64,000 nt of DNA from Xestospongia bergquistia. Its lineage: Eukaryota > Porifera > Demospongiae > Haplosclerida > Petrosiidae. The stretch lies in the NCBI GenBank assembly GCA_963965975.1, contig OZ014419.1:3161177-3225176 (forward strand). Reading direction: 5' to 3'. Position numbers and translations under genes: made by a program. Positions 61,701 through 64,000 of this stretch are shown piece after piece (the first letter of the stretch is position 1; every line of letters starts with the position of its first letter). The notes beneath the pieces are model-generated. The model did not search any database and was not told the DNA's origin. It worked only from the letters and a program-made list of their open reading frames with translations.

Positions 61701-62504
61701 AATCATGAGAATTAAAATCATAACTAGCGTGAGGATCCTATAAAAATAGGATAAGTTAACTTTAGTAGAGTCACCAAAACAAAAAACAAACTTACATAAT
61801 TATGATGTAAGTCAGGATGGGTATACTCAATACCTTAGAGGAAGGAATGTATTAAGTATTTGTTAAACAACTGTATTCACTTACCATCATCTATTATACT
61901 AACAACTACTCCTTTACCAGTAATCCCTTGATCCCATACTGGTTGTACATTCAAATCTAAATATTTACGATGCTAGATGAAATAAAGAGGAGAATAAACA
62001 TAACAAAACAGTGATAATAATAGAGCTACACTTACCAGATACCATTGTTTAGACCACCAAGAATCATGAGGAACTACATGACTTCTTTTCACTCTTTGCT
62101 TAGCTACTTGTTGTTCCACAAAGGTCACCTGTAGTAAGTAGATCATTGATTTAGTAATAACAAATAAACTAATACTGACCTCTTCTTCAGATAAAAGAGC
62201 TTTATGTTTGTGATCAAGTGAGCGAATTGACCGAGAAGGTGACTCCGAGTGTACAAAGTGGTACAAACCATTCAGACTACCTATCTGTATTAAGACAAAC
62301 ACAGTAATACATAGGTAGTATGTCATTCTCTACCTGGCCCTTGTTGAGAAATCCATGAGTCTTGGCTATTCTGTTTGCAACATCGTCTCCTCCTTGTATT
62401 TCTACTGCCCAGCTGTTTGTGTAATAGTCTTCGTCTTCTTTATCCTCAGCATAACATAAAGTTATAAAGTACACATAGAGAAAAACAAGAGAAACACTCT
62501 TCAT
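58773..62504 (-). CDS. FURIN/PCSK-like: Furin-type proprotein convertase, transmembrane
   Basis: Eleven exons join to 847 residues: 62334-62504, 62180-62284, 62036-62128, 61885-61972, 61796-61833, 61575-61737, 61349-61521, 61053-61265, 60545-60645, 60273-60494 and 58773-59949. Such enzymes cleave secretory precursors after paired basic residues in the Golgi. Signal peptide [16 protein letters not shown]. The propeptide ends at the self-cleavage site RVKR (about 104-107). Subtilisin motifs: [14 protein letters not shown] (Asp about 151), [11 protein letters not shown] (His about 192), WASGNGG (oxyanion Asn about 292) and [13 protein letters not shown] (Ser about 365). P domain: [14 protein letters not shown], then [11 protein letters not shown]. 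Furin-like Cys-rich repeats follow ([23 protein letters not shown]), then a transmembrane helix and a tail with YSVL and an acidic cluster [11 protein letters not shown], both typical trans-Golgi sorting signals. Long exon 11 carries half the protein. Confidence 0.95.
59950..60043. repeat. 46-bp tandem duplication covering a 3' splice site
   Basis: Two identical copies of a unit containing TCATATGACCATCAAAATAT, offset by 46 bp, in the last intron of the convertase gene. On the gene strand each copy ends in a T-run plus CTCTC. The exon-proximal copy continues AG (the acceptor), the distal one AT. Confidence 0.95.
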
Positions 62505-63389
62505 CGCTTACCACTAATTACTTGGAGCCACACCCTTCATCCGTTAGCAAAGCTACTATAGTTCATAGTATTACCAATACAGAAAATTTATTCATCTACA
62601 CATAGATTTACAGGGCTGATCTAGAACAATTTGAAACTGTACATTGATTGACCTGGGAGGCATGTGTCACTTTGGTACTGATGCTGTGGCTAGGAACGAG
62701 ACCACTAAATAGAGTTTCATCAAGTCCTACTAAAGTACTTGGGGATCATGAAATGGTTGGTCCTAATAAGACTCTGATACACGCAGTCTAAAAGTGTTCA
62801 CTCTTTGAAGCATAAGAGGGACCTTTAATTTCATTCATATAATTTCAGATAAATTATTGTGGACATAACAAAATATAAGGTTACATAAATTTCAATATTG
62901 CTGGTATTGTCTGACACTATATAGACTGTGGTATACACTACAGAATTAACTTAGTAAGTTCTCTGCTTAGATTTTTCTAGTGCCAACTTGCTGAAAGGAG
63001 ACCAACTCTAATAGCTGAAGAAAGAAATACCATATTTATTGCACACACCCACACACGAACACACACATACATATTTACTCTCTGCATCCAAGTAATGCAC
63101 ACTATTGTATAGACAAGTATCTCAATACATCTTATTATAGGATCTCACATTAACATCTAAGGAGGTTAAGTCTCAGAATGTCAACTCCCGTTATACCATA
63201 CATCTACTTCCCACTATATCAACTATCAAGAAAGTCAGTTATACATGTAGTTTGTTACATTTCCACAGTACTTATAATAATTCAAAGTCCAACAAGTCAA
63301 CAACATACAATATCCTTTGGGTACCTATGTAAATGCATGGAATACTTCAACTTTCTCTCTGGGTCATCCTAGCTACTATCTTTTCTGCT
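62505..63389. other. Upstream region of the convertase gene
   Basis: About 0.9 kb holding the promoter of the convertase gene on the minus strand. A short CA/CACACG tract lies near 63044-63070. No gene is recognised. Confidence 0.5.
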
Positions 63390-63610
63390 TTCTTTTTAGC
63401 AGATTTTGATGCATGATTATGATCTCCTCTGACATCTTTGACAATTTCATCCTCCATTGTGGTCTTAGCTGAGCATAATTAATTGGAACATCACCAAAAT
63501 TCTTTACCATCCTTTCTGTTTCTAATAGTCAAATATCTATATCCTCCAATATCTCTATCTTCCACTTTTGTGTGTAGTAATAAAGTTGTATTCCATCATA
63601 AACTAAGAAA
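63390..63610 (-). pseudogene. Possible decayed FLYWCH-type zinc-finger fragment
   Basis: On the minus strand, broken frames read DGIQLYYYTQKWK, then ILEDIDI or GGYRYLTIRNRKDG, then VKDVRGDHNHASKSAKKKAEK. The order (aromatic pair, Trp, then DHNHA and a basic helix) resembles FLYWCH fingers found in animal genes and MULE-type transposons. The expected Cys pair is not intact and the frame changes at least once. Only a weak match; it may be chance. Confidence 0.3.
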
Positions 63611-64000
63611 ACATTGCTAAATTGCTGCTTTTATATACTGAACTGTCTGAATTGATAAACTTAATTTGTTTAATTAATACACAAAAACATCAATGACCAT
63701 ATAAGGCTGTAATGCTAAAATGAAATTTGTAGGGGCTGCTATATGGTCAATTACTACATGTACCACAAATTATCATCTAAAAGCTAATTCTAAAACAGAA
63801 ATGAAAGTTGGCTTTTGGGAGTTGACATTTTGAGAAGTTAACATTTTGCCTTTGAGAGTTGACATTTTGGGAATTAACCCTAGCAGGAGTCCATTATTAT
63901 AGAGCACTCCCATGTGAATAATTGTCTCAATTTTCCAAAACTAGTCATGCCGTCATTTTTAGACATGCACCTGGGCAAGAATACTAACTATGACAAAGGC
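63611..64000. other. Right-edge sequence without recognised genes
   Basis: Contains a short repeated phrase (GAGAGTTGACATTTTG, GAGTTGACATTTTGAGAAG, AGTTAACATTTTGCC) at 63815-63875, suggesting a small tandem duplication. Nothing coding is visible. Confidence 0.4.

Overview
The window is animal nuclear DNA, and the content points to a siliceous demosponge. It holds a silicatein (Ser-His-Asn triad) beside a silicatein/cathepsin-like relative, together with clear metazoan genes: SART3, RASSF1/5, ECT2, EFA6/PSD, furin-type convertase, RPS14, acid sphingomyelinase and complexin. The DNA is AT-rich and gene-dense. Most introns are about 45-75 nt and most intergenic gaps are under 2 kb. I would guess Amphimedon queenslandica or a close haplosclerid, but this is an inference and was not searched.

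Layout. 1-5650: SART3 on the minus strand, running off the left edge. A 34-bp minisatellite lies at the edge, and a decayed ULP1-protease/PHD mobile element sits in its first intron. 6219-17029: an intronless IgGFc-binding-type receptor and a VPS9-domain gene, both on the minus strand. Between them is a rearranged segment with pseudo-copies of parts of both genes. There are also two arrays of the same 35-bp minisatellite, one in this segment and one in a VPS9 gene intron. 17170-21083: a RASSF1/5-type C1-RA-SARAH gene (minus). 22283-25966: two tandem silicatein-family genes (plus). 26265-29337: a glycosylasparaginase-family gene (plus). 29533-34278: five tandem zf-3CxxC (ZAR1/RTP-type) zinc-finger genes (plus), one of them frameshifted. 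34279-39650: a gene-poor stretch with MITE-like elements, including a complete hAT-type MITE with its 8-bp target duplication. 39651-46379: acid sphingomyelinase, a CAAX-ended complexin and RPS14, all minus. 48010-52873: EFA6/PSD ARF6-GEF with an N-terminal PDZ domain (plus). 53508-62504: ECT2 Rho-GEF and a transmembrane furin-like convertase (minus). 62505-64000: mostly empty, with a possible FLYWCH-type fragment.

There is no operon logic here; these are independent eukaryotic genes. Exon models were built by hand from splice sites, reading-frame phase and protein conservation. For the full-length genes the phases add up to whole-codon open frames. The strongest points for a second look are: the silicatein pair, where each member has lost a different triad residue; the zf-3CxxC cluster; a complexin ending in a farnesylation-type CAAX box; a VPS9 protein with peptidoglycan-binding-like repeats; and minisatellites lying directly against splice sites.
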